DNA of 64,000 nucleotides from Pararhizobium sp. YC-54 (GTDB lineage Bacteria > Pseudomonadota > Alphaproteobacteria > Rhizobiales > Rhizobiaceae), in NCBI RefSeq assembly GCF_025847205.1, contig NZ_JAOYTH010000001.1, positions 124,001 to 188,000 of the forward strand. The letters run 5' to 3'. The notes beneath the pieces were generated by a model. The model saw only the letters and a list, made by a program, of their open reading frames with translations. It did no database searches and had not been told where the DNA came from. Positions 37,024-45,712 of the stretch are shown here, in pieces. A program made the translations under genes and the position numbers. Within the stretch, counting starts at the first letter, position 1, and every line of letters starts with the position of its first letter.

Positions 37024-37654
37024 CGGGCAGACGGATGGGCTGGAGGACTTGCGTGCGGCCATTGCTGCCTGCCGCATCTGTCGTGACGCGCCGGCGCGTG
37101 GTCCGGACGACCGGTTGCCGCACGAGCCTCGCCCCGTCGCGGTGATTTCGGGAACAGCGCGGATTTTGATTTCCGGTCAGGCGCCCGGGCTTCGCGTCCA
37201 CGAGAGCGGTCTGCCGTTCAATGACGCGTCCGGCGACCGGCTTCGTCAGTGGCTCGGCGTGACGCGCGAGCAGTTCTACGATCCGGATCTCTTTGCCATC
37301 GTGCCGATGGGGTTCTGTTTTCCAGGCTACGATGCGCATGGCAGCGATCTGCCGCCGCGCCGCGAATGCGCGCCGCGATGGCGGCAAAAGGTGATGGATG
37401 CCATGCCGCAGATCGAGCTGGTGCTGGCCATCGGACAATATGCGCAAGCCTGGCATCTGGGCAACCGGCGCGCGGCGACAATGACGGAAACGGTGCGCAA
37501 CTGGCGCGCGCATCTGGGCTCAAACGCCGGACCGCCGGTGCTGGCGCTGCCGCATCCGAGCTGGCGCAATACCGGCTGGCTGAAGAAAAACCCGTGGTTT
37601 TCGGCCGACGTCCTGCCTGTTCTGCAGGAACGTGTATCAAAATTGACTTCCTGA
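37016..37654 (+). CDS. Uracil-DNA glycosylase-superfamily protein
   Basis: 212 residues. ILISGQAPGLRVHESGLPFNDASGDRLRQWLG and LALPHPSWRN correspond to the uracil-recognition and catalytic loops of the UDG superfamily (motif I GQAPG, motif II HPS). Two Cys (about 21, 24) near the start might form part of an iron-sulfur or zinc site, but the four ligands of type IV UDG are not evident. It is translationally coupled to the SNase gene. Confidence 0.8.
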   Translation: MTDGQTDGLEDLRAAIAACRICRDAPARGPDDRLPHEPRPVAVISGTARILISGQAPGLRVHESGLPFNDASGDRLRQWLGVTREQFYDPDLFAIVPMGFCFPGYDAHGSDLPPRRECAPRWRQKVMDAMPQIELVLAIGQYAQAWHLGNRRAATMTETVRNWRAHLGSNAGPPVLALPHPSWRNTGWLKKNPWFSADVLPVLQERVSKLTS

Positions 37655-37719
37655 AACAATTTTCTTTCATTTGGCTGATTTCACGGTATGTAGAGAATAT
37701 TATTCGAAGGGGGCACTTC

Positions 37720-38208
37720 ATGGACCGTCTTGACCGCAAAATCCTGCGCCTGTTGCAGGAGGATTCCACACTTGCCGTTGCCGACCTGGCCAAAAAGGTT
37801 GGTCTTTCCACGACGCCGTGCTGGCGCCGCATCCAGAAGATGGAAGAGGACGGCGTGATCCGCGGCCGCGTGGCGCTGCTCGATCCGGCCAAGGTCAACA
37901 CCAAGGTGACGGTGTTCGTCTCGATCCGCACCAACACCCATTCGATCGAATGGCTGAAGCGCTTTTCCGAGGTGGTTGCCGAGTTTCCCGAAGTGGTCGA
38001 ATTCTATCGCATGAGCGGCGATGTCGACTATCTGCTGCGCGTCGTGGTGCCCGATATCGCCGCCTATGACGCCTTCTACAAGCGGTTGATCACCAAGATC
38101 GAAATCCGCGACGTCTCGTCGGTCTTTGCGATGGAGCAGATCAAGTACACGACGCAGCTGCCGCTCGACTACATGATGATCGATCAGGCGAAGTCCAGCG
38201 AAGACTGA
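37720..38208 (+). CDS. Lrp/AsnC-family regulator
   Basis: 162 residues. HTH at about 5-50 (LDRKILRLLQEDSTLAVADLAKKVGLSTTPCWRRIQKMEEDGVI), followed by the RAM effector domain (SGDVDYLLRVVV, DISSV-type strand). It is the classic length for the family. The ATG at 37720 follows GAAGGGGGC. It responds to amino acids in relatives; its target cannot be told from the window. It ends one base before the convergent alkylation-repair-like gene. Confidence 0.9.
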   Translation: MDRLDRKILRLLQEDSTLAVADLAKKVGLSTTPCWRRIQKMEEDGVIRGRVALLDPAKVNTKVTVFVSIRTNTHSIEWLKRFSEVVAEFPEVVEFYRMSGDVDYLLRVVVPDIAAYDAFYKRLITKIEIRDVSSVFAMEQIKYTTQLPLDYMMIDQAKSSED

Positions 38209-38913
38209 TCATGCGCCCGGAGGCTGTAGTCCCAGCTTCCTTAAAACGGCGCTGCCCGTGAGTTCGCGGACAGCGTCCTTGCCGATCCAGCGGGCGGAGC
38301 GGTCCTGGCGTGCAGCCAGGGCGTGCGCCATCGACAGCGCAGGACCATGGCAGCGGGCGTTGCGCTTGCCCGTTTGGCGCAGTGCCCAGTTCACCGCCTT
38401 TTTGACGAAATTGCGGTCATCGCCGGCATGCGCCTCGACGAGCGGCAACCAGGCGAGGATGGTCTCGTCCGGTTCCTTTTTCAGGTGAACGGCGCTGACG
38501 GCGATCATGCTGAAAGCCATCCGCCGGACAAATTCCCGTTGATCGGCGGCGAATTGCGGGATCAGAGGCGCTTCCAGCCTGGCGTTGACAAACAGGTCGG
38601 CGACGCTGTCGACGAGTTCCCAGGAATTGAAGTCACCGGCCCATTGCCTGGCTGTTTCAAGCGTCAGCTTTTGCGGTTCGGCCGTCAATGCCGCAAGCAA
38701 CCGGGCTTCGCGAATGCCACTCTTCCAAAGGGTGAGGGCGCGGTCGTGGTCGCGCTTTATCAGCCGGGCAACCCGCTTGAGATCCGGATTGGAAATCCCG
38801 AGTGCCGCCGCCGTTTCGATGCCGAACCGCGCCATGCCGGCGATGTTCTTCTCCACCCGCAGGGTTTTCAGGTGCGCGATCACGGCATCTGCGGGCGAAG
38901 ATGGCGCGAGCAT
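38209..38913 (-). CDS. DNA alkylation repair (AlkD-like HEAT) protein
   Basis: 234 residues, helical throughout with HEAT-like repeats (LALGISNPDLKRVARLI-type helices, WAGDFNSWELVDSVADLF, FVKKAVNWALRQTGKRN). The WELVD and NW-LRQ segments fit the AlkD/DNA alkylation repair family, which removes bulky alkyl bases. Its start at 38913 sits in the TAATG overlap with the upstream dehydrogenase, so it is translationally coupled to it. Confidence 0.85.
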   Translation of the reverse strand: MLAPSSPADAVIAHLKTLRVEKNIAGMARFGIETAAALGISNPDLKRVARLIKRDHDRALTLWKSGIREARLLAALTAEPQKLTLETARQWAGDFNSWELVDSVADLFVNARLEAPLIPQFAADQREFVRRMAFSMIAVSAVHLKKEPDETILAWLPLVEAHAGDDRNFVKKAVNWALRQTGKRNARCHGPALSMAHALAARQDRSARWIGKDAVRELTGSAVLRKLGLQPPGA

Positions 38914-39782
38914 TATTTTTCGAGCCGCGCCAGAAGCGACGACGTGTCCCAGCGCTTTCCGCCCATTTCCTGTACATCGGCATAGAACTGGTCGACAAGG
39001 GCCGTGACCGGCAGCTTGGCGCCGTTGTTGCGAGCTTCGGTGAGCAGGATGCCAAAGTCCTTGCGCATCCAGTCGACGGCGAAGCCGAAATCGTATTTGC
39101 CGGCACTCATCGTCTTGTGGCGGTTTTCCATCTGCCAGGAACCGGCCGCCCCCTTGGAAATCACCTCGATGACCTTCTCGATGTCGAGACCGGCCTTCTT
39201 GCCGAAATGGATGCCTTCGGCCAGCCCCTGGATGAGGCCGGCGATGCAGATCTGGTTGACCATCTTGGTCAGCTGGCCGGAACCGGCAGGCCCCATCAGG
39301 CCGACCATGCGGGCATAGGCGTCGATCACCGGCCTGGCGCTCTCGAATACCTGCGGATCGCCACCGCACATCACGGTCAGCACGCCGTTTTCAGCGCCAG
39401 CCTGGCCGCCGGAAACCGGGGCGTCGATGAAATGGGCGCCGCGGGCGGTCGCGGCCGCATCGAGCTCACGGGCGACTTCGGCCGAGGCCGTGGTGTTGTC
39501 GATGAAAACGGCGCCGGCCTTCAGCGTTTCGAAGGCGCCGTCCTTGCCTGTCGTCACCGAGCGCAGGTCATCGTCATTACCGACGCAGCAGAACACGAAA
39601 TCGGCGCCATCGGCCGCCTCAGCCGGGGTTGCTACGGCGCGTCCGCCGAATTCCGCCGCCCATTTTTCGGCCTTTGCAACCGTGCGGTTATAGACCGTCA
39701 AGTCGTGGCCGCCACGGTTCTTGAGGTGACCGGCCATGGGATAGCCCATGACGCCGAGACCGATGAAAGCGACTTTTGCCAT
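38913..39782 (-). CDS. NAD-binding beta-hydroxyacid dehydrogenase
   Basis: 289 residues. The Rossmann start FIGLGVMGYPMAGHL, the signature FIDAPVSGGQAGAENG and the catalytic Lys in GQLTKMVNQI define the 3-hydroxyisobutyrate/tartronate-semialdehyde reductase family. It would reduce or oxidise a small hydroxyacid with NAD(P). The ATG at 39782 follows AGGAG. The exact substrate is not evident. Confidence 0.9.
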   Translation of the reverse strand: MAKVAFIGLGVMGYPMAGHLKNRGGHDLTVYNRTVAKAEKWAAEFGGRAVATPAEAADGADFVFCCVGNDDDLRSVTTGKDGAFETLKAGAVFIDNTTASAEVARELDAAATARGAHFIDAPVSGGQAGAENGVLTVMCGGDPQVFESARPVIDAYARMVGLMGPAGSGQLTKMVNQICIAGLIQGLAEGIHFGKKAGLDIEKVIEVISKGAAGSWQMENRHKTMSAGKYDFGFAVDWMRKDFGILLTEARNNGAKLPVTALVDQFYADVQEMGGKRWDTSSLLARLEK

Positions 39783-39819
39783 TGCGAATGCTCCTGAACC
39801 GCGTATTGCCCGAGACTTA

Positions 39820-39863
39820 CTGCATAATTCCCTAAATCGGAATGGATTTAAGGAATTATGCAG
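39820..39863. repeat. 19-bp palindrome upstream of the dehydrogenase gene
   Basis: CTGCATAATTCCCTAAATC and GATTTAAGGAATTATGCAG pair with one mismatch around a six-base loop (GGAATG). From memory similar ATAATTCCTTAAATC dyads recur between genes in Rhizobiaceae, so this is probably a dispersed element or a conserved operator. It lies about 38 bases upstream of the dehydrogenase start. Confidence 0.6.
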
Positions 39864-39995
39864 CAAGTTTAAAGTGCTACGACGGACCTTTGCGCGCCAC
39901 GAATGACGCACGGCGCTGTCGTGGAAATGGTCCGGAGGCGGAAGCGCGAACGCCGCCTGTGCGGCCGCATTTCAGGACTATATGCGCGGTGGCAA

Positions 39996-41273
39996 TCACG
40001 ATGCCGGGACGAGGGAGCCCAGGGTGAAGTAGGCGACTGCGCCAGCGGCAATGGCCGCAAACGTCGCCAAGGTGAGCGTCGTCGCGTAGGGGCCTTTGCC
40101 GCCAGCCGTGAAGGCCAGCACAACCTTGGTCAGGAGATTGACCACGACCGCGATCAGGATCGCCGCGACGGCGGTGAAAAGATCGACCGACGTCCCCGTC
40201 AGGCGTGCCGTCGAAAGCGTGATGGCGTCGAGATCCATCAGGCCCGATACGGCGGCGACCGCAAAAAGCATGGTCTGGCCGATCCTGTCGACCAGAACCT
40301 TCGATACCACGATGACCGCGCCAAGCAGGGCGCCGAAACGCAGCACTTCTCCAAGCTTGAATGGATTTTCGAGTTGAAGATCCGGCGCACTTTGCTTGCC
40401 GTTACCCCAGCGGACGATCAAAAAGCTTGCGGCCAGCATCACCAGCACAGCCGGTACCAGCGCAATCGCCAGCGGTATCAGGAGGACGGGCGCCAAGGCG
40501 CCGCCGATGACAAGGACGCGGAGAAGCGACAGCGCCCCGGCGATCGTGGCGCCGGAGGCCAGTTGTCGGGCGCTATCGGGCGCATCGGCGGCGAAGCGGG
40601 CAAAGGCGAGCGTCAGCGCCGTGGAGGAAGCCAGTCCGCCGGCGGCACCGGCAAACAGGATGCCGCGACTGGGCCCGGCAACACGGATGGCGACATAACC
40701 GGCGAAGGAGATGGCGGCGATGGTGACGGTCAACAGCCACAGAGTGAATGGATTGAGCGCATCCCAGGGGTCGATGGTCTCGTTCGGGAGCAGCGGCAAG
40801 GCGACGAGCGTCATGGCCAGAAAAACGAGGGCTGCCCTGATCTCCAGCCAGGTCAGTTGTTTCAGAAAGCCGTGGAGACTGCGTTTGGCTGCCAGCAACG
40901 CTGTGGTGATGACCCCGCCGGCGGCCGCGGCCCGCACGTCGCCGATGATCGCTACCGCGCCAAGCGCGAAGACGATGAAGGCCGCAACGACGGTGGTGAC
41001 GCCGTAATCCTCGTCTGCCTTGGATTCTCGTAGCTTGAAGACGACGAAGGCGGCGCCGAAGAGGAGCAGCAGCACCGCGGGCAGGGTAGGGCCGGCTTCT
41101 GTTTGCAGGTAGCCGGCAAGCCCGCCGAGAAAACCCGAAAGGCCGAATGTGCGGATGCCGGCGGTCCTGCCGCCCGACGGCACGTCGCGGTCCTGCCAGC
41201 CTCTCTCGCAGCCAACGAGCAGGCCGATGGCGAGCGCCACGCCGAGGCGCTGGAAGACTTCGACAATTTCCAT
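39996..41273 (-). CDS. MgtC/SapB N-terminal, DUF4010 membrane protein
   Basis: 425 residues and about twelve membrane helices. The first 120 residues match MgtC/SapB (GLLVGCERGWQ, GIRTFGLSGFLGGLAGYL), and the rest the DUF4010 domain (RVAGPSRGILFAGAAGGLASSTALTLAF, SGLMDLDAITLSTARL). The function is unknown; MgtC relatives affect Mg2+ and membrane potential. The start at 41273 begins MEIVEVF. Confidence 0.85.
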   Translation of the reverse strand: MEIVEVFQRLGVALAIGLLVGCERGWQDRDVPSGGRTAGIRTFGLSGFLGGLAGYLQTEAGPTLPAVLLLLFGAAFVVFKLRESKADEDYGVTTVVAAFIVFALGAVAIIGDVRAAAAGGVITTALLAAKRSLHGFLKQLTWLEIRAALVFLAMTLVALPLLPNETIDPWDALNPFTLWLLTVTIAAISFAGYVAIRVAGPSRGILFAGAAGGLASSTALTLAFARFAADAPDSARQLASGATIAGALSLLRVLVIGGALAPVLLIPLAIALVPAVLVMLAASFLIVRWGNGKQSAPDLQLENPFKLGEVLRFGALLGAVIVVSKVLVDRIGQTMLFAVAAVSGLMDLDAITLSTARLTGTSVDLFTAVAAILIAVVVNLLTKVVLAFTAGGKGPYATTLTLATFAAIAAGAVAYFTLGSLVPAS

Positions 41274-41501
41274 TCGCGAATGATAGGGCCTGGGGGCGCA
41301 AGCGCAAGCGCCGTCGCGGCGCCAGCCTGGCTTTGAATGCGGGAGAATAATTTTCCGCTGGCGGAAAGTTTGCCGGCCGGCTTTTCCGGTATCCTGCCGG
41401 TTTTTAATATTTATATAGTATATAGTTTTTGTGGATTGCATCACTCTTGATGGCAGTGGCGCCATGGTCGCGCGCCGGCCAAACATCGAGAGGGATCCAT
41501 C

Positions 41502-42470
41502 ATGTTCACACGCCGACAGACACTATCGCTTTTCGGGACTGCCGCGCTCGCGGCGACGCTGCCGGGAATTGCCCGCGCCGCATCCGAACCGCCCAAGGAA
41601 TTGCGCCTCGGCTGGCAGAAGGGCGGCGTCCTGGCGCTGGCCAAGGCAACAGGCGCGCTGGAAAAGCGCTTTGCCGATCGTGGCATCTCGATCACCTGGG
41701 CGGAATTTTCCTCCGGCCCGCCGCTGCTTGAGGCGCTCGGCGCCGGCGCCATCGATTTCGGCCCGACCGGCGATGTGCCGCCGCTGTTTGCCCAGGCGGC
41801 AGGCGGCAACCTCATCTATGCCGGCACGTACAAAGGCTCTTCGGCAGGCTCGGCTATTCTGGTGCACAAGGATTCTCCGATCCAGTCGGTGGCCGACCTG
41901 AAGGGCAAGCGGGTCGCCTTCAAGCGCGGATCGAGCGCCCATAATTTTACCGTCAAGGCGCTGCGCAAGGCTGGTCTCGGGATCACCGACATCGAGGCCG
42001 CAGACCTTTCGCCGTCGGATGCAGCCGCAGCTTTTGCCAGCAACCAGATTGATGCATGGTCGATCTGGGATCCCTATTTTGCCGTCGCCGAGAAGGACCC
42101 GGGCACGCGTGTCCTGACCACGGCGGAAGGGATCGTTGATTCCTGGAGCTACTTCCTCAGCAATGGCGACTTTACCGCAGCGCATGGCGACGTGCTGGGT
42201 GAAATCCTTGACGAACTGGCAAAGGTGGGTGCCGCCGCGCAAGACGATCTCGACCGCACCGTGGCTGCTTTGTCGAAGATCACCGGCGTGCCGGAAGACA
42301 TCCAGCGGGTTGCCCTGACGCGCAAAGGCTTCAGCCTGGCCGATGTCTCGACGCTCGGGCCGGACACGGTCGCCTACCAGCAGGCGCTGGCCGACGAGTT
42401 CTTCCAGCTGCAGATCATCCCGAAACAATTGACGGTCAGCGACATCGTCTGGAAGGGCCGCGCGAGCTGA
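41502..42470 (+). CDS. Orphan aliphatic sulfonate-binding protein
   Basis: 322 residues. The signal has a twin-arginine-like start (TRRQTLSLFG) and cleavage near ARA-AS. It shares the SsuA family marks with the gene at 11440-12393: FSSGPPLLEALGAGAIDFGPTGDVPP, KRGSSAHNFTVKALRKAGL and DAWSIWDPYFA. No permease or ATPase is adjacent on either side, so it is an orphan that may feed SsuCB or another system. The ATG follows GAGGGAT, as in ssuA. AT-rich promoter-like DNA lies at about 41401-41430. Confidence 0.85.
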   Translation: MFTRRQTLSLFGTAALAATLPGIARAASEPPKELRLGWQKGGVLALAKATGALEKRFADRGISITWAEFSSGPPLLEALGAGAIDFGPTGDVPPLFAQAAGGNLIYAGTYKGSSAGSAILVHKDSPIQSVADLKGKRVAFKRGSSAHNFTVKALRKAGLGITDIEAADLSPSDAAAAFASNQIDAWSIWDPYFAVAEKDPGTRVLTTAEGIVDSWSYFLSNGDFTAAHGDVLGEILDELAKVGAAAQDDLDRTVAALSKITGVPEDIQRVALTRKGFSLADVSTLGPDTVAYQQALADEFFQLQIIPKQLTVSDIVWKGRAS

Positions 42471-42588
42471 AGGGCGGCAGCAATCTACAGCCTGTATAGA
42501 TTTGCGGCTCTCATTGGGTCGCTGCTGATCGCTTTTCCTTACGGCGGGCATTCAGCCGACTCAACCATTTGAAATGAAATAGTCTTTT

Positions 42589-42642
42589 GACCCGACGGAC
42601 GTCGGGTCACTGGATCCCCGCCACAAGGGCGAGGATGACGGA
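42589..42642. repeat. Dispersed palindrome with CCCGCCACAAGGGC tail
   Basis: GACCCGACG and CGTCGGGTC (42589-42597, 42600-42608) form a perfect dyad followed by CTGGATCCCCGCCACAAGGG and GAGGATGACGGA. The tail matches the element at about 868-904. The remaining 42471-42782 holds no gene. Confidence 0.6.
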
Positions 42643-42782
42643 GGTTGGGAACGCCACTCTGCCAGAAGGAAGATCCGCAGGGGTTATCAACGTTCCCGCG
42701 GCGCTCAAGAGCGTCGGTACCACATACTGCTGACAAACCCTGTTACGGCTTATCAGCAGCCGACGGCACCTGAGCGCCGTTA

Positions 42783-43595
42783 TCAGCGCAATTTTGCGAT
42801 CACCAGATGACCGGCGATCGGTTCGCCTTCTTCCTTGCGGACGGTGATGTCCGTCAGTTCGACAACATCGAAGCCGATGGCATCGAGGCGCTCGCGGACA
42901 TAGGTTTCGGCGTGGGCGAAGCGCTGGTTCGGGCCGACCATGAACGGGCGTCCGGCAAAGGTCTCTGCGGGCAGCGTCTCGCTCGAGAAGATGAACAGGC
43001 CGCCGGGATTCATGTTTTCGGCAGCGCCGAAAAACAGGGCTTCGAGCGCGCCGAGATAGGGCAGCACGTCGGTCGCGGTGATGAGATCGAAGGGCTCGTC
43101 GTCATTGTCTTCGAGGAAATCGACGACTTCGGCAACGTAGAGCGTCTCGTAGACGTCCTTTTCATGGGCGATCTCGACCATGTTTTCCGACAGGTCGATG
43201 CCGGTGATATCGCCGGCCATGTCGCGCAGCGCGCCGCCGGTCAGGCCCGTGCCGCAGCCGAGATCGAGCACGCGGGCAAAGGGGCCGAGGTTTAGCGCCT
43301 GCAGGCGCTGACGCACCAGCATCGGCACGTGGTAGTCGAGCTGCTCGACGAGCACGTCCTCGAACACATCGGCGTGCTGATCGAACAGAGTGGCGACATA
43401 GGCGTCGGGCGCCTTGTCGGGCGTTTCGCCGCGGCCCATCGAGGCGATGCGGACGGCAGCGCCGCCGTGATCGTCGGGATCGATCGCCAGGACTTCCTGA
43501 TAGGCTTTGACAGCCGCCTCGACGTCGCCGGATTTCTCCAGGGCGAGCGCACGGTTATAGGCTTCGGCGAGGGCTTCTTCATCGATCTTCTGCAT
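42783..43595 (-). CDS. TPR-containing class I methyltransferase
   Basis: 270 residues. An N-terminal TPR-like helix pair (AYNRALALEKSGDVEAAVKAYQEVLAIDP, about 10-45) leads into a SAM-dependent methyltransferase with motif I VLDLGCGTGLTGGAL and GIDLSENMVEIA. The fold is clear; the methylated target is unknown. The ATG at 43595 precedes MQKIDEEAL. Confidence 0.85.
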   Translation of the reverse strand: MQKIDEEALAEAYNRALALEKSGDVEAAVKAYQEVLAIDPDDHGGAAVRIASMGRGETPDKAPDAYVATLFDQHADVFEDVLVEQLDYHVPMLVRQRLQALNLGPFARVLDLGCGTGLTGGALRDMAGDITGIDLSENMVEIAHEKDVYETLYVAEVVDFLEDNDDEPFDLITATDVLPYLGALEALFFGAAENMNPGGLFIFSSETLPAETFAGRPFMVGPNQRFAHAETYVRERLDAIGFDVVELTDITVRKEEGEPIAGHLVIAKLR

Positions 43596-43735
43596 GGTGG
43601 CGTCTTTACGGCGCGGGCAGGCGTTTGGCAATGCGAAAACCCGCATTCGCAGGCGCTTGCGCCGGAAAATCGTTTATCACGGTGTCAATTGGGCGCATGA
43701 TGGGCAAAAGAACAAAAATCCGGGAGGAAATGATC

Positions 43736-44461
43736 ATGGCCGCGGAATTCAGTCCGATTGGACTGCTCAAGGAGGAGGCCGAAGCCAAAAGCCCGGCTTT
43801 GCCGGCAACGCCTGCGGAGACGATCACGGCGCTCGTCCATTATTATCGCGGCGAAATAGGCCGGATGGCGGGCTGGCGAGACCGTATCGATCGCACGTCG
43901 AACTGGGCGATCACCGTGGCGGCGGCTCTGCTTTCGGTTTCGCTGTCGACCCCGGCTTCGCATCACGGCGTGCTGCTGTTCGCCATGCTGCTGATCACGC
44001 TGCTGTTGTTCATCGAGGCGCGGCGGTACCGGTTCTTCGATGTCTATCGCGCCCGTGTCCGCCGGATGGAGCGCGGCTATTTTGCCCAGATGCTGGCTCC
44101 GCAAGCACCCTTCAAGCCGAATTGGGCAGCCCCCATCGCCGACAGCCTGCGCCGTCCTGCCTTCCTGATGAGCTATCGGGCGGCGGTCTGCCGGCGGCTG
44201 CGGCGCAACTACTGCTGGATGTACCTCATTCTGCTTCTGGCCTGGGCGCTGAAGATATCCTCGCCGGTGCTGCAATCGGACGGCAGCGAGACCCGGCATG
44301 TACGCTCGCTCAGCGACGTCGCGGCCAATGCGGCACTCGGGCCTGTTACCGGCTGGCTGGTGATCGGTCTCGTCATCGTCTTCTACGGGATCATGGCCTA
44401 TGCAGCACTTCACAAGGAGCCGGGTGAGGGCGAACTGGCGCATGGCGAAGTTCACGTCTGA
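43736..44461 (+). CDS. DUF2270 membrane protein
   Basis: 241 residues with about four membrane segments. HYYRGEIGRMAGWRDRIDRTSNWAI and FIEARRYRFFDVYRARVRRMERGYF are the conserved DUF2270 pattern. Unknown function. ATG 43736 suits the GGAGG site (nine bases upstream) better than ATG 43730. It is divergent from the methyltransferase. Confidence 0.85.
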   Translation: MAAEFSPIGLLKEEAEAKSPALPATPAETITALVHYYRGEIGRMAGWRDRIDRTSNWAITVAAALLSVSLSTPASHHGVLLFAMLLITLLLFIEARRYRFFDVYRARVRRMERGYFAQMLAPQAPFKPNWAAPIADSLRRPAFLMSYRAAVCRRLRRNYCWMYLILLLAWALKISSPVLQSDGSETRHVRSLSDVAANAALGPVTGWLVIGLVIVFYGIMAYAALHKEPGEGELAHGEVHV

Positions 44462-44563
44462 TCGGTGAAACAGGTGCGCTGATGGCATGTGCAGGATTTC
44501 TTGATTGTGATCTGCGCCTGCCGCTGGTCTTATCGCGCCTTCATTGACATGAGGGAGACGACG

Positions 44564-45268
44564 ATGACGGATCAGAAGGTTGCAATCATCACGGCGGGCG
44601 GGTCGGGCATGGGCGCCGTTTCGGCGCGCCGGCTGGCGGCGGAAGGATATCGCGTCGCGATCCTGTCCTCGTCCGGCAAGGGCGAGGCATTGGCCAGGGA
44701 GCTCGGCGGTATCGGCGTGACCGGATCGAACCAGTCGAATGACGACCTGAAGCGGCTGGTGGACGCGGCCTACGGCAAATGGGGCCGGGTGGATGCGCTG
44801 GTCAATTCGGCCGGTCACGGGCCGCGCGCCGCCGTCCTCGATCTCAGCGACGACGACTGGCACAAGGGCATGGACGTCTATTTCCTCAATGTGGTGCGCC
44901 CGACGCGGCTGGTGACGCCGATCATGCTGGAGCAGAAATCCGGCAGCATCGTCAATATCTCGACTTATGCGACCTTCGAGCCGGACCCGCTGTTTCCGAC
45001 ATCCGGCGTGTTCCGCTCGGGGCTTGCGGCCTTCACCAAGCTTTTCGCCGACAAATACGCGGCCGACAATATCCGAATGAACAATGTTCTGCCGGGCTTC
45101 ATCGACAGCCTGCCGGAGACCGAGGAACGGCGCCTGCGTATCCCGATGGGCCGTTATGGCACGTCGGAAGAAGTGGCCGAACTGGTGGCGCTTCTGGCGA
45201 CCGACCGCGGCGGCTACATCACCGGCCAGAACATCCGCATCGACGGCGGCATCACCCGGTCGGTGTAA
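44564..45268 (+). CDS. SDR-fold protein lacking the catalytic Tyr-Lys
   Basis: 234 residues. The cofactor segment is TAGGSGMG and the second motif NSAG, so NAD(P) binding seems kept. The usual Ser-Tyr-xxx-Lys active site is changed: alignment by the following AFTKLFADKYAADNIRMNNVLPG places Thr in the serine position (NIST), Ser in place of Tyr and Arg in place of Lys (SGVFR). It may be a non-catalytic or altered SDR. ATG 44564 follows GAGGGAG. It is annotated from the fold only. Confidence 0.8.
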   Translation: MTDQKVAIITAGGSGMGAVSARRLAAEGYRVAILSSSGKGEALARELGGIGVTGSNQSNDDLKRLVDAAYGKWGRVDALVNSAGHGPRAAVLDLSDDDWHKGMDVYFLNVVRPTRLVTPIMLEQKSGSIVNISTYATFEPDPLFPTSGVFRSGLAAFTKLFADKYAADNIRMNNVLPGFIDSLPETEERRLRIPMGRYGTSEEVAELVALLATDRGGYITGQNIRIDGGITRSV

Positions 45269-45291
45269 AATCTTTAATCCGGGGCGAGTTA

Positions 45292-45558
45292 TCAGTTGAT
45301 GATGAACTCGCCCTTGAGCGCCCGCCAGTCCGAAGCCGAAATCAGCTTGCGGTGGACATAGCGCACCGAATGCAGGGGGCCTTCGAGCTTTTCCTGCCAG
45401 AATTTGAGAAAACTCTTCATTTCCGGAAACTCCGGCGCCAGATCGTAGTGCTGCCAGATATAGGTCTGCAGGAAGGCCGGGTGGTCGGGCATCCGGTAGA
45501 GGATTTGGGCCGTCGTCAGGCCGTAACCCTTGAGCTGCAGTTCCAGTTCGTTTGTCAT
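45292..45558 (-). CDS. usg: Usg family protein
   Basis: 88 residues. The sequence from LQLKGYGLTTAQILYRMPDHPAFLQTYIWQHYDLAPEFP to the C terminus matches the alphaproteobacterial Usg family, of unknown function. It begins at ATG 45558 with no nearby partner on its strand; it is convergent with the SDR-like gene. Confidence 0.85.
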   Translation of the reverse strand: MTNELELQLKGYGLTTAQILYRMPDHPAFLQTYIWQHYDLAPEFPEMKSFLKFWQEKLEGPLHSVRYVHRKLISASDWRALKGEFIIN

Positions 45559-45712
45559 GTTTGGACCTCATTTTGCTCAATGATGGTCCCTGCTATTGAA
45601 GCACTCGATTGGTTAACCGGCTATGAATATTTTATATGGATAGAAGAAATATTGTTCAAAAACAGGAGTTTGGCAGCGCTGCATCCCGAGTGCTGCCAAA
45701 CTTGTCCCTGCC

